Positions 51,898-60,621 of a stretch of DNA of 64,000 nt are shown one piece after another. Source of the DNA: Acidaminobacter hydrogenoformans DSM 2784 (GTDB lineage: Bacteria; Bacillota; Clostridia; Peptostreptococcales; Acidaminobacteraceae); assembly GCF_900103005.1 (NCBI RefSeq), contig NZ_FMWL01000019.1:1-64000 (forward strand), in the 5' to 3' direction. Under the pieces are notes generated by a model, which saw only the letters and a program-made list of their open reading frames with translations, did not search any database and had not been told where the DNA came from. Positions within the stretch are counted from its first letter, which is position 1. Every line of letters starts with the position of its first letter. Both the position numbers and the translations under genes were made by a program.

Positions 51898-53133
51898 ATG
51901 GCACTGCATATGGTCAATGAAAAAGTATCTTATCTGGATTTTGTGAATTTCAAAGAGGCACAGGAAACGCTGAAGCCCGTGATCCGCGAAACGCCGCTGC
52001 TGTTCAGCGAAGCGTTCAGCGAGGAGTGCGGCAACCGCGTCTACATAAAACCTGAAAACCTGCAAGTCACCGGCGCGTTCAAGATCCGCGGCGCCTACAA
52101 TAAAATCAATAAGCTCACGGAAGAGGAAAAGGCACGGGGCGTCATTGCGTCCTCCGCCGGCAACCATGCCCAAGGTGTCGCCCTCGCCAGCGCACGCCTC
52201 GGCGTCAGAGCGACCATAGTCATGCCTAAGACCACGCCTATCATCAAGGTGGAAGCGACCAGAAACTTTGGCGCAGAGGTTGTCCTGGCCGGCGACTGCT
52301 ATGACGAAGCCTATGAAGAGGCCATGAGACTCCAGAAGGAGCAAGGTAGCGTGTTTATCCATCCATTTGATGACCTGGACGTCATAGAAGGCCAGGGCAC
52401 CATAGGCGTTGAAATCGTCGAAGAGCTTGAGGATGTGGACGTGGTGCTGGTGCCAATTGGCGGCGGCGGCCTGATCGCGGGCATTGCCATGGCCATCAAG
52501 CAGCTCAAGCCGTCGGTCAAGATCGTTGGCGTTGAGCCTGAGGGCGCTATGGCCATGAAAGCCTCCGTCAAGCAGGACGAGCTGGTGTGCCTCAGCTGTG
52601 TGGATACCATCGCGGATGGCGTCGCCGTTAAAAAGCCTGGCAAGCTGACCTTTGACATCATCCGACAGTACGTCGACGAGATTGTCACCGTCAGCGACCG
52701 CGAAATCATGGAATCCTTCCTGATGCTGCTCGAAAAGCACAAACTCATCACTGAGAACTCCGGCGCGGTCTCCCTGGCCGCCCTGAATAAGCTTCACGTC
52801 TTCAACAAGAACGTCGTCAGCGTCGTCAGCGGCGGCAACATTGACGTGGTCACCATCTCCACCCTCATCAACAAAGGCCTCGTTTCCAGGGGCCGCCTGT
52901 TCTGCTTCAGCGTCGAGCTTCCGGACAAGCCCGGCGAGCTCCTCAGAATCTCCGAAGTCCTGGCCCGCCTCAACGCCAACGTCATAGGCCTCGACCACAA
53001 CCAGTTCAAAAACACAGACCGCTTCATGAACGTGGAGCTCGAGGTCACCTGCGAGACCAGCGGCCACGCCCACATTGACGAGATCCAGCGGGAGCTCGCG
53101 AAAATGGGCTACAAGGTGAGAAAAGTCTACTAA
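51898..53133 (+). CDS. ilvA: Threonine ammonia-lyase with ACT-like domain
   Basis: A 411-residue PLP enzyme converting threonine to 2-oxobutyrate, the first step to isoleucine. Seen: PLLFSEAFSEECGNRVYIKPENLQ, PLP lysine in TGAFKIRGAYNKI, SSAGNHAQGVALA, the phosphate loop PIGGGGLIAGIA, and C-terminal ACT-like PDKPGELLRISEVLARLNANVIGL. Length and single ACT match the TdcB/short IlvA type. The Ile-specific T-box supports the biosynthetic role. ATG 51898 follows GGAGG at 9 nt; the frame open from 51721 crosses the repeat array and is not coding. Confidence 0.95.
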   Translation: MALHMVNEKVSYLDFVNFKEAQETLKPVIRETPLLFSEAFSEECGNRVYIKPENLQVTGAFKIRGAYNKINKLTEEEKARGVIASSAGNHAQGVALASARLGVRATIVMPKTTPIIKVEATRNFGAEVVLAGDCYDEAYEEAMRLQKEQGSVFIHPFDDLDVIEGQGTIGVEIVEELEDVDVVLVPIGGGGLIAGIAMAIKQLKPSVKIVGVEPEGAMAMKASVKQDELVCLSCVDTIADGVAVKKPGKLTFDIIRQYVDEIVTVSDREIMESFLMLLEKHKLITENSGAVSLAALNKLHVFNKNVVSVVSGGNIDVVTISTLINKGLVSRGRLFCFSVELPDKPGELLRISEVLARLNANVIGLDHNQFKNTDRFMNVELEVTCETSGHAHIDEIQRELAKMGYKVRKVY

Positions 53134-53194
53134 AAAACAAAAGCTTTTGCCGATGGTCCCTTAAACCCACCACAAAACCGCCAACCAAAACCTC

Positions 53195-53244
53195 AAAAGG
53201 AGAGGCAAGCTGGGGATACGCCCAAGCTGCCTCTCCTTTTATTT
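53195..53244. terminator. Terminator between ilvA and the CofE-like gene
   Basis: AAAAGGAGAGGCAAGCT pairs with AGCTGCCTCTCCTTTT around a GGGGATACGCCC loop, with T-rich flanks. Confidence 0.88.
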
Positions 53245-53268
53245 GTCTTTGTATGTACCGGCGCCTTT

Positions 53269-53991
53269 TTAAAGGTCGCTGGAAATCTTGCGGATGATGC
53301 CCATAGGCGTTTGCTCAAGATCTTGTCCAAGAGGATTGTCCTTCAGGATTTTTGCGATCTTAAGCCGGTCCATGCCCGGATGGGAGGTGCCTAAGATCAC
53401 GCCGCTGATATCATTGATATCCGCTATGGCGACTTTGATCCCCCTGAGATGGGCGCTGATCTCCCTGGCAACTTCGTCCGGCCTGTCCGGGCCCAGTACC
53501 ACACACTGGTTGTACGGCGGGAGGGTGTTGAGGGTCGGACCGTCAATGGAAGAAGCCTTGTAGCCCGCAAGCTGGTAAAAGACACCTTTCTTGCCAAGGG
53601 GCTTCGTAATGGCGCTCGCTGCCGCCGCCATCATGATGCGGGGAACGCCGCACTCCCTGAGGGCCATCTCCATGGTCTCAGGAATACCTAAACCAATCCC
53701 CGCGGGGGTCTTCGTGACATATTTTGAGAGCACTTTGGCCAGCTTCCGGGGTTTGATGTCCTTCATATAATAAGCGCGGCCCTGGGTGATGGCGACAATT
53801 TTTTCCGTGATAAAAAGGATGTCATCCTTTTCAAGATGCTCCCTGGCATATTGGTCGACAATGTCTTTCAGCTGATCACCGAACATGACGACATGGGTCT
53901 TGATTGGAATCCTCAGGTAGCGCTCATTATTCAGGTCAATTTCAGGATATTTAACTTTCTTTGGCTTTGCCGGTTTTGTCATGTCTGTCAT
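53269..53991 (-). CDS. CofE/F420-0:gamma-glutamyl ligase-domain protein
   Basis: A 240-residue protein with the CofE fold: IPIKTHVVMFGDQLKDIVDQYA, DDILFITEKIVAITQGRA, MMAAAASAITKPLGKKGVFYQLAGY, and VVLGPDRPDEVAREIS. In methanogens and actinobacteria CofE adds glutamate to F420; clostridia lack F420, so these homologues have another, unknown substrate, possibly a peptide ligation. ATG 53991 has GGAGG 9 nt upstream; TTG 53997 has only 3 nt. Monocistronic. Confidence 0.82.
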   Translation of the reverse strand: MTDMTKPAKPKKVKYPEIDLNNERYLRIPIKTHVVMFGDQLKDIVDQYAREHLEKDDILFITEKIVAITQGRAYYMKDIKPRKLAKVLSKYVTKTPAGIGLGIPETMEMALRECGVPRIMMAAAASAITKPLGKKGVFYQLAGYKASSIDGPTLNTLPPYNQCVVLGPDRPDEVAREISAHLRGIKVAIADINDISGVILGTSHPGMDRLKIAKILKDNPLGQDLEQTPMGIIRKISSDL

Positions 53992-54266
53992 TGTCAAAAA
54001 CCTCCATTAAATTTATCGAAAACGCAGTCGAAGCTTATTCGGGATTCTATGAGAAAGTTTGATGGTTCGTTGGTATTTATTATAAACACAGGAAGTGTGG
54101 ATGACAACATATTAACGAAACTTCTCTCTAAAACACAATCCTATCTTAACATAGATGGTGCATCAGAATAAGGACTCTCAAAAAGAAGGCAAAAAATTTT
54201 ACCCTCATAATGTGAATTTAACAATTATCGGGTATATTAGAGGAGATAACTTTGGAGGTGCTTTTG

Positions 54267-55019
54267 ATGAATTCTGATGGAACAGGCAAGGGGAACGCTG
54301 TAGCGGCGGGACAGACAAAATCCGCGTCGAATACTAAAATATTGATTATTGAAGACGATCAAAACATTTCTGAGCTGATCCGCTACAACCTGGAGGCGAC
54401 GGGGTACAGCGTCCTGACCGCCTATGACGGCGAAGCCGGCTTCAAGCTGGTAGGCGAAGAAAAACCTGACCTGGTGGTGCTGGACCTCATGCTCCCCAAA
54501 ATGGACGGCATTGAGATCTGCACAAAAATCCGGAGGACGGAAGAGCTCAGCCATACCGCAGTGATCATGGTCACGGCCCGGGCCAGTGAGACGGACAGAA
54601 TCGTTGGTCTCGAAATTGGCGCGGATGATTACATGACCAAACCCTTCAGCGTCAGAGAGCTTGAGGCCAGAATCCGTACTGTTCTAAGACGGGCGAAGCC
54701 ACTGCAGGAAGAAGCGATCCATACCGGCGTTATCAAAGTGGAAGATATAGAAATCGACCTGGATAAGCATGAGGTGCGCCGGGGATCCAAAATTTATACC
54801 CTGACCCTGAAGGAGTTTTCACTGCTGAAAATGCTGGCGGAAAACCGCGGGAAGGTATTGACCCGCAATCTTCTTCTGGATGAGATCTGGGGGTATGACT
54901 ATTTTGGTGAGACGAGAACGGTGGATGTCCATATCAGGCATCTCAGGAGCAAAATTGAAGATGAACAGTATGGCAATTTGATTGAAACCGTGCGGGGTGT
55001 GGGATACAAGCTTAAGTAA
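54267..55019 (+). CDS. PhoP/PhoB-like response regulator
   Basis: A 250-residue OmpR-family regulator with an unusual ~22-residue N-terminal extension (NSDGTGKGNAVAAGQTKSAS). Receiver: IIEDD, Asp73 (VVLDLMLPKMDG), TKPFSVREL; winged helix TLKEFSLLKMLAENRGKVLTRNLLLDEIWGYDYFGETRTVDVHIRHLRSK. ATG 54267 has GGAGG 8 nt upstream. It pairs with the kinase downstream. A phosphate-response role is suggested by similarity; no Pho box or pst gene is seen. Confidence 0.9.
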   Translation: MNSDGTGKGNAVAAGQTKSASNTKILIIEDDQNISELIRYNLEATGYSVLTAYDGEAGFKLVGEEKPDLVVLDLMLPKMDGIEICTKIRRTEELSHTAVIMVTARASETDRIVGLEIGADDYMTKPFSVRELEARIRTVLRRAKPLQEEAIHTGVIKVEDIEIDLDKHEVRRGSKIYTLTLKEFSLLKMLAENRGKVLTRNLLLDEIWGYDYFGETRTVDVHIRHLRSKIEDEQYGNLIETVRGVGYKLK

Positions 55020-55051
55020 GTCAGCTGCGCCGTAAAAAGAGAGGAGTGCTT

Positions 55052-56827
55052 ATGCAGAAAAGACTTTTTGGCATATTTTCATTTATTATAATTTTGACAG
55101 TGCTCTTTATGGCACTGATGTCCAATAGCTTGATCCGCCAGAGTTATATGAATGGCGTGGAGGAGCGGCTCAGCTCAGATGCCAGGTATATTTCACGGCT
55201 GATTGAAATGGAGGGCGGGCGCCTTGAGCTTATGACAGAGGAATTCAGGTCCCTCTCAGAGGATCTTGGTTTCCGGATTACGCTCATAGCGGCAGACGGC
55301 CGGGTGCTTTATGATTCGACGGAGCCTGCGGAGACCCTTGAAAATCATGGTGGGAGACCTGAAGTTGAAATTGCCCTGGCGGGGCAGGTTGGGCGCAGCA
55401 GCAGGGTATCTGCGACCATCGGCCAAGAGCTTTTGTATGTGGCAGTGCCGAATCTTACAACTGACAGTGACGTGGCGGTCATTCGACTGGCGGTGCCGTT
55501 AAAGTCTGTGGATCAGTACACTCGAAATCTGATTCAAATCGTGGTTGGGGTGGCGCTTGTTGGGCTCGCGGCGGCGCTGATGCTGGGGTATCGCTGGATC
55601 GTTTCGCTGATGCGGCCTATTAAGGAGCTCAGCAGCGCGACCAAGCGCATTGCTTCCGGTTACTACGGCGAAAAGATTTATACGGGTACGGAGGATGAAT
55701 TCGGGGAGCTCGCCCGGAGCTTCAACACCATGAGTGATGAGCTTAAGGGCAAGCTGGAGGAGACCAGTGCCCAGAACACCCAGATGAACGCCATCCTGTC
55801 CAGCGTGCTGAATCCAGTGATTGCGGTGGACCGGGAGCTGAGGATCCTCTTCATCAACGGGTCTGCGAAACGCATTTTTGGCGCGGAGGGGCTGGACCCA
55901 AGAGGTCGTTTCATTCTCGATTTTGTGCGAAGCTCAAGTGTTCAGGAAGCGCTGACGGCGCTGATGAAGACCAATGAGCCAACGGTTCGGGAGATTGAGA
56001 TGACCGCGGCGGGACGGGACGTTTACAATGTTTACGCGAACCCTATCCGGGAGTTTAAGGAGGGGGGCCGCAGCCTTGGGGTCGTGATGATTTTTCAGGA
56101 CATCACGGAGATCAGGAAGCTGGAGATCATGCGCAAGCAATTTGTGGCGAATGTGTCCCATGAGCTCAAGACCCCGCTCACGAGCATTAAAGGCTTTGTA
56201 GAGACCCTGCGGGGTGGGGCAGTTGAGGATGAGCGGGTGCGGGACAGATTCCTCGAGATTGTGGAAGTGGAATCGTCGCGCCTCAGTGAGCTCATTGACG
56301 ATTTGCTGGTACTGACGGACATTGAACGCAGGACAGAGGATGGGATTTATGAGCCTATTGATATGAAGAAGACCATCGGCGATGTGGTGCTGATGCTGGA
56401 GGACAGCGCTGCGTCCAAGGAAATCGCGATCCAGAGCATCCTGCCTGAGACGCTGCCGACGCTGCACGGCAACCCGAACTGGTTCAAGCAGATGCTGATC
56501 AACCTGGTGGACAATGCCATCAAGTACACACCAGGGGGTGGGCACGTGACGGTGAAGGTTTCTTTTGACATGAAAGAGATCACAATTTCAGTGCGCGATA
56601 ATGGCATTGGGATTGAGCGGGATCACCTGGGGCGGCTGTTTGAGCGGTTTTACCGGGTGGACAAGGCGCGGTCCAGAGACGTGGGTGGCACGGGGCTTGG
56701 GCTGGCCATCGTGAAGCACATTGTGCTGTCCTTTGGGGGCGCCATTTCAGTGAAGTCTGAGCCCGGGAAAGGCAGCGAGTTTACGGTGCTCCTCCCGCGG
56801 ACAGATGTGGGGCAGCGGGTGTTGTAA
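55052..56827 (+). CDS. PhoR-like PAS sensor kinase
   Basis: A 591-residue kinase: membrane helix (8-25), extracytoplasmic region (about 26-155), helix 2 (about 161-180), HAMP (RPIKELSSATKRIASGYYGEKIYTG), PAS domain (about 243-352: ILSSVLNPVIAVDRELRILFINGSAKRIF), His370 in NVSHELKTPLTSIKGFVETL, and ATP-binding NLVDNAIKYTPGGG, GGTGLGLAIVKHI. ATG 55052 follows GAGGAG at 5 nt. It carries two near-copies of the 11-mer (55414, 56371). Confidence 0.93.
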   Translation: MQKRLFGIFSFIIILTVLFMALMSNSLIRQSYMNGVEERLSSDARYISRLIEMEGGRLELMTEEFRSLSEDLGFRITLIAADGRVLYDSTEPAETLENHGGRPEVEIALAGQVGRSSRVSATIGQELLYVAVPNLTTDSDVAVIRLAVPLKSVDQYTRNLIQIVVGVALVGLAAALMLGYRWIVSLMRPIKELSSATKRIASGYYGEKIYTGTEDEFGELARSFNTMSDELKGKLEETSAQNTQMNAILSSVLNPVIAVDRELRILFINGSAKRIFGAEGLDPRGRFILDFVRSSSVQEALTALMKTNEPTVREIEMTAAGRDVYNVYANPIREFKEGGRSLGVVMIFQDITEIRKLEIMRKQFVANVSHELKTPLTSIKGFVETLRGGAVEDERVRDRFLEIVEVESSRLSELIDDLLVLTDIERRTEDGIYEPIDMKKTIGDVVLMLEDSAASKEIAIQSILPETLPTLHGNPNWFKQMLINLVDNAIKYTPGGGHVTVKVSFDMKEITISVRDNGIGIERDHLGRLFERFYRVDKARSRDVGGTGLGLAIVKHIVLSFGGAISVKSEPGKGSEFTVLLPRTDVGQRVL

Positions 56828-57012
56828 AGGACTGAGGTACTGGTGACAGGGAATGGGGAGCGCTTTGTTTTCAAGGTGCTCTCCATTTTGTTTTTGAAAG
56901 GGGCTTGACAGAAGGTCTGCTTTGGGTGAATAATTATAACATATGTCAATAAAACGGAAAACGAGTTCACAGAGTGAAAATATTATGAAGCATAACAGGA
57001 GGCTAATTCAAA

Positions 57013-57813
57013 ATGAAGCAAAAGAACCTATCTCTGATCTATTTCAGCCCCACGGGGAATACAAAGAAGGTCGTTGAAGCCGTGGGTGCTGGCCTTGGCA
57101 ACGCGGAGAACGTTTACGACCTGACGCTGGTGAAGGGACGGGCGGCGGCGCTGGCGTTCGGATCAGAGGATGTGGTCGTTTTTGGCGCGCCGGTGTACGC
57201 TGGCCGTATTCCAGAGCTTATGGAACACTGGATGGAGAAGCTCAAAGGTGAGGGTACCCTGGCAGTTCCTGTGGTGGTTTACGGAAACCGGGATTATGAG
57301 GATGCGCTGATTGAGCTCAGAGACCTGATGGCAGCACGTGGCTTTCAGTGCGTCGCGGGCGGGGCCTTTGTGGGTGAGCATTCCTATACAGAGCTGGTGG
57401 CGACGGGGCGGCCGGATATTGAGGACCTGGACGGCGCTAAGGCTTTTGGACGTGAAACCGCGGCTTACATAAATTCGCTGATGACTTCAGGTGGCCAGGT
57501 CAACATAAGCCTTAACGTCAGCGGCAGCCTGCCATACAAAGAGCGCAAGGCGACGCCGCCTATGGCGCCTGTTACAAGTGACGCTTGCACCAGCTGTGGT
57601 ATTTGCGCGTCCTTTTGCCCAACCTCGGCTATAGATTTTATGGACTTTTCCAAAATTGAAGCTGAGAAATGCCTTCGCTGCTGCAGTTGTATCCGCAAGT
57701 GCCCGGTGGAGGCAAAGCGCTTTGAGCATGAAATGATCCAACAGATTACGAACCGGTTGATTGAAAATTGTTCAGAAGTACGAAAATCACCAGCCTTCTT
57801 CTACATTGAATAA
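57013..57813 (+). CDS. EFR1-type flavodoxin-ferredoxin fusion
   Basis: A 266-residue protein: flavodoxin-like N-terminal half (LIYFSPTGNTKKVVEAV, an FMN phosphate loop; APVYAGRIPELM) and a C-terminal ferredoxin half with two [4Fe-4S] sites (CTSCGICASFCPTSAI and CLRCCSCIRKCPVEAKRF). The pair could pass electrons between low-potential carriers and a partner. AGGAGG lies 10 nt before ATG 57013. A TTGACA (56905-56910) with a poor -10 is its possible promoter. Confidence 0.9.
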   Translation: MKQKNLSLIYFSPTGNTKKVVEAVGAGLGNAENVYDLTLVKGRAAALAFGSEDVVVFGAPVYAGRIPELMEHWMEKLKGEGTLAVPVVVYGNRDYEDALIELRDLMAARGFQCVAGGAFVGEHSYTELVATGRPDIEDLDGAKAFGRETAAYINSLMTSGGQVNISLNVSGSLPYKERKATPPMAPVTSDACTSCGICASFCPTSAIDFMDFSKIEAEKCLRCCSCIRKCPVEAKRFEHEMIQQITNRLIENCSEVRKSPAFFYIE

Positions 57814-57834
57814 TGTAAGTTAAGAGTGTTATAT

Positions 57835-57877
57835 AGATCAGCTTAAGTCGAATCCCGGCATAGGCTGATCTTTTTTT
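57835..57877 (+). terminator. Terminator after the EFR1 gene
   Basis: AGATCAGC (57835-57842) pairs with GCTGATCT (57864-57871), then T-run. Confidence 0.8.
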
Positions 57878-57889
57878 GGTCATAATCCC

Positions 57890-57918
57890 TTGACAGGGGG
57901 GGACACCTATGGTAAAAA
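57890..57918 (+). promoter_or_regulatory. Promoter of the trx-csoR-like operon
   Basis: TTGACA (57890-57895), 17-nt spacer, TAAAAA (57913-57918). Confidence 0.55.
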
Positions 57919-57928
57919 TAATACAGAG

Positions 57929-57945
57929 ATACCCTTAGGGGGTAT
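57929..57945 (+). promoter_or_regulatory. CsoR/FrmR-family operator candidate
   Basis: ATACCC-N5-GGGTAT (57929-57945) with G/C tracts between: the GC-tract palindrome that CsoR-type repressors bind. It lies just downstream of the -10, and the operon encodes such a repressor. Confidence 0.7.
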
Positions 57946-57957
57946 AAAGCGAAGTGT

Positions 57958-58040
57958 GGTCGGGGACAGGGGCTTATAGAAGGGGACAGGGACTCGTGGT
58001 TGGGCCCAGTCCCCAACCACGAGTCCCTGTCCCCAACCAA
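57958..58040. repeat. REP-like element R7 in the trx leader
   Basis: GGGGACAGGGGCTTATAGA and GGGGACAGGGACTCGTGGTTGGG followed by the inverted copy (CCCAGTCCCCAACCACGAG...GTCCCCAACC). It lies between the operator and the thioredoxin ribosome site, and would form a strong hairpin in the mRNA leader. Confidence 0.85.
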
Positions 58041-58059
58041 AATCCAAGGAGGAAATGAC

Positions 58060-58377
58060 ATGTTAGTTTTAGATCAAAATAATTTCGAGCAAGAAGTACT
58101 TAAGGCAGAAGGCTTTGTCCTTGTCGATTACTGGGGCGAGAGCTGTGAGCCCTGCAAGGCCCTGATGCCGGACGTTGAAGCCCTCGCGCAGGAATACGAA
58201 GGCAAGGTCAAATTCGGAAAGCTGAACACCAACCAGGCCCGCAGACTTGCGATCTCCCAAAAGGTTTTAGGCCTGCCAACCCTCATCCTCTACAAGGATG
58301 GCCAGAAAGTCGCGGACGCCACCAGAGACAACGCCACAAAAGCCGGCATCAAGGCTATGATTGAGGCGAATCTCTAA
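58060..58377 (+). CDS. Thioredoxin with CEPC active site
   Basis: A 105-residue thioredoxin: [58 protein letters not shown] (the cis-Pro loop LPT). The active site is Cys29-Glu-Pro-Cys32 instead of CGPC, which alters redox potential and partner choice. ATG 58060 is 7 nt after AAGGAGG. CsoR-like gene follows after 18 nt. Upstream are the CsoR-type operator and R7. Confidence 0.93.
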   Translation: MLVLDQNNFEQEVLKAEGFVLVDYWGESCEPCKALMPDVEALAQEYEGKVKFGKLNTNQARRLAISQKVLGLPTLILYKDGQKVADATRDNATKAGIKAMIEANL

Positions 58378-58395
58378 CCCGGGAGGGACACAGCC

Positions 58396-58710
58396 ATGAC
58401 CAAACTGGAAGAAATCCAAAACCAATTCAGTGACCAGTACGAAAGCAATGAAGAGATCATGCGCCGCCTGCGAAGGATCGAAGGACAGATCAAGGGCATC
58501 CAGCGGATGGTCGAGCAGGAAAAGCCCTGCCGCGACGTCCTGACCCAGGTTTCCGCCGTACGCGCGGCCACCAATAAGGTGGGCAGCGCGATCCTTGAAA
58601 AGTATTACAGACGCAGCATGGTGGAAATTGCCGCAGGGGAGCACCCGGATGAGGCTATGGACGAGCTGCTGGACACGATCCAGAAGTTCCTGGGCTTTGT
58701 GGAGGCGTAG
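58396..58710 (+). CDS. CsoR/FrmR-family repressor with incomplete metal site
   Basis: A 104-residue all-helical DUF156 repressor: RRLRRIEGQIKGIQRMVEQEKPCRDVLTQVSAVRAATNKVG. Cys45 is the conserved first Cys. The Cu(I) ligands of CsoR, His and Cys at +25 and +29, are Tyr70 and Ser74 here, so copper sensing is unlikely. Family members sensing formaldehyde or persulfide use other residues. Co-transcribed with the thioredoxin, and the palindrome at 57929 is its probable site. GGGAGGG precedes ATG. Confidence 0.88.
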   Translation: MTKLEEIQNQFSDQYESNEEIMRRLRRIEGQIKGIQRMVEQEKPCRDVLTQVSAVRAATNKVGSAILEKYYRRSMVEIAAGEHPDEAMDELLDTIQKFLGFVEA

Positions 58711-58749
58711 GGACGGCTGTTTCAACGCGATCTCAATAGACTATAGTGG

Positions 58750-58800
58750 TCGGCGGTTTTGCCGATGGTGGTGTTAGCAAGGACCATCGGCAAAGCCACT
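58750..58800. repeat. Inverted pair of the 11-mer after the csoR-like gene
   Basis: TGCCGATGGTG (58760-58770) and the reverse of TGCCGATGGTC (58782-58792) face each other and would form a stem of about 14 bp (TTTGCCGATGGT...ACCATCGGCAAA). No clear T-run follows. Just beyond are three CAAAACTG direct repeats (58845-58873). Confidence 0.75.
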
Positions 58801-58904
58801 GGCCTGATTTTTAACCTTTTAACCCCTGCCCACCCGGGCGGGTGCAAAACCGCAAAACTGCAAAACTGCAAAATATTCCAAAATACTTATGAAAGACAGG
58901 TGAC

Positions 58905-59942
58905 ATGATGACGACAGCTTCCATATTCAAATTCCTGGGGAGACTCCAGAAAAATCTGGCCCTCAGTATCCCGGCCTTTATGATCCTCGGCGTCCTCGCC
59001 GGCTACTTTTTCAACGTCAGCGCCCTTAAAAGCCTGATCCTGCCACTAACCTTCTTCATGGTCTACCCTATGATGGTCACCATGGACCTGAAGTCCCTGC
59101 TGAGAAAAACCAACACGAAGCTGCAGGTCACGACCCAGCTCGTCAACTTCATCCTTATGCCTGTGGTAGGTTACTTAATGGCCATGACCTTCTTCCGCGA
59201 CCAGCCTTATCTGGTCCTGGGCATCCTGCTCACCTCGCTGCTGCCGACCAGCGGCATGACCATCAGCTGGACCGGCATGGCCAAAGGCAACATCCAGGAA
59301 GCCGTCAAGATGACCGTCATAGGCCTGATCCTGGGCTCCATCCTGGCGCCGTTCTACCTCGTCTTCTTCCTGGGCACGTCCATCTCCATCCCTATGGTGG
59401 ACATAGCCCGCCAAATCCTCATAGTCGTCTTTTTGCCGATGGTCGCAGGTTACCTCACCCAGCGCGCACTCATCCGCCGTCACGGCGCCGAAAAATTCCA
59501 AAAAGTTTACAAAACCCGCTTCCCGCTGATCTCCACCCTGGGTGTCTTGATGATTGTCTTCATAGCCGTGGCGCTGCGGGCCAAAATCCTCATTTCAAAT
59601 CCAGCCCTGGTGCTCCAGCTCCTGGTGCCGCTGGTGCTGATCTACATTGTCAATTTCACCCTGAGCACACTGATTGGCCGCTTCATGTTCAAGCGTGAGG
59701 ACGCCATTGCCCTGATCTACGGCACGGTCATGCGCAACCTGTCCATCAGCCTTGCCATTGCCATGACAGCCTTTGGTGCGCAAGGCGCTGAGGCAGTGCT
59801 CGTCATCTCCCTGGCCTTTGTCATTCAGGCCCAGGCCGCGGCGTGGTACGTGAAGCTGTTTGGACGGTTCTATCCAGCGAAAGCCGAGCCGGCTGCAGAC
59901 AGTCTCCCGGAGGGCATGGTCAAAGCCGCTGCAACTAAATAA
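58905..59942 (+). CDS. Bile acid:sodium symporter (BASS/ACR3-like) transporter
   Basis: A 345-residue transporter with about ten membrane helices: LILPLTFFMVYPMMVTMDLKSL, TTQLVNFILMPVVGYL, LLPTSGMTISWTGMAKGNIQEAVKMT. The BASS and ACR3 families share this fold. ACR3 arsenite pumps have a conserved Cys in the APCTAMV-like motif; here the equivalent is PTSGMT with no Cys, so arsenite export is not indicated. Starts at ATG 58905 or 58908. It contains an 11-mer copy (59434-59444) encoding LPMV. Confidence 0.85.
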   Translation: MMTTASIFKFLGRLQKNLALSIPAFMILGVLAGYFFNVSALKSLILPLTFFMVYPMMVTMDLKSLLRKTNTKLQVTTQLVNFILMPVVGYLMAMTFFRDQPYLVLGILLTSLLPTSGMTISWTGMAKGNIQEAVKMTVIGLILGSILAPFYLVFFLGTSISIPMVDIARQILIVVFLPMVAGYLTQRALIRRHGAEKFQKVYKTRFPLISTLGVLMIVFIAVALRAKILISNPALVLQLLVPLVLIYIVNFTLSTLIGRFMFKREDAIALIYGTVMRNLSISLAIAMTAFGAQGAEAVLVISLAFVIQAQAAAWYVKLFGRFYPAKAEPAADSLPEGMVKAAATK

Positions 59943-59948
59943 TACAAA

Positions 59949-59999
59949 CCGCTGAAGGGGGTCAGGAAACTGATGCGTCCCTTCAGCGGCTTTTCGATT
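59949..59999 (+). terminator. Terminator of the BASS transporter
   Basis: CCGCTGAAGGG (59949-59959) pairs with CCCTTCAGCGG (59979-59989), then a T-rich stretch. Confidence 0.85.
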
Positions 60000-60037
60000 T
60001 TTTGGAAAAAACATGTGAATGTCTTGGAGGTGAACTT

Positions 60038-60616
60038 ATGAATACAATTTACGACTGGTTTATGGCACCGCTTGAAGCGCTGAGGCTGAGGGCCTCAAGG
60101 AAGAGTTTGATGTCTAAAGTTTCCGGAAAAGTCCTCGAAATAGGCACTGGCACCGGCGCGAATCTCCCGTATTTCGATTATTCAAAGATCGAAGCGCTGA
60201 CCCTCAGTGATTTGAAGCTTTCAAAGCGTGCGCGAAGCTACGTTTTTCCTGAGGATGTCGAAGTCGTCTACAACGAGGCGCCACTGGAAGCGTTGAAGGT
60301 GCCGCCGTCTTCCTTCGACAGTATTGTATTCACCTTGGTGTTCTGCTCAGTGGATGACCCCCTGGAAGGCTTGCAGCGCGTCTACGAGCTGTTAAAGCCA
60401 GGCGGTAAGATCTATTTTATCGAGCACGTCATGCCGGACCACCATCACGTCAGGAAAGCGGTCAATGGCATCAATCCCCACTGGCGTAAGATTGCCAGCG
60501 GCTGCAACCTGAATAGGGAAACCCTGGAGACCATTAAAGAGGCGGGCTTCGTCCTTGAAAAGCACAGCGTCAGCCTGGGCGGCGCACTGATTGAAGGGGT
60601 TGCAGTAAAGCCATAG
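60038..60616 (+). CDS. Class I SAM-dependent methyltransferase
   Basis: A 192-residue methyltransferase: SAM loop VLEIGTGTGANLPYF, acidic residue in LTLSDLKLSKR, FDSIVFTLVFCSVDDP, and LLKPGGKIYFIEHVMPDHH. It resembles UbiE-like and METTL7-like enzymes; substrate unknown. ATG 60038 follows GGAGG at 7 nt. Confidence 0.88.
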   Translation: MNTIYDWFMAPLEALRLRASRKSLMSKVSGKVLEIGTGTGANLPYFDYSKIEALTLSDLKLSKRARSYVFPEDVEVVYNEAPLEALKVPPSSFDSIVFTLVFCSVDDPLEGLQRVYELLKPGGKIYFIEHVMPDHHHVRKAVNGINPHWRKIASGCNLNRETLETIKEAGFVLEKHSVSLGGALIEGVAVKP

Positions 60617-60621
60617 TTTGG

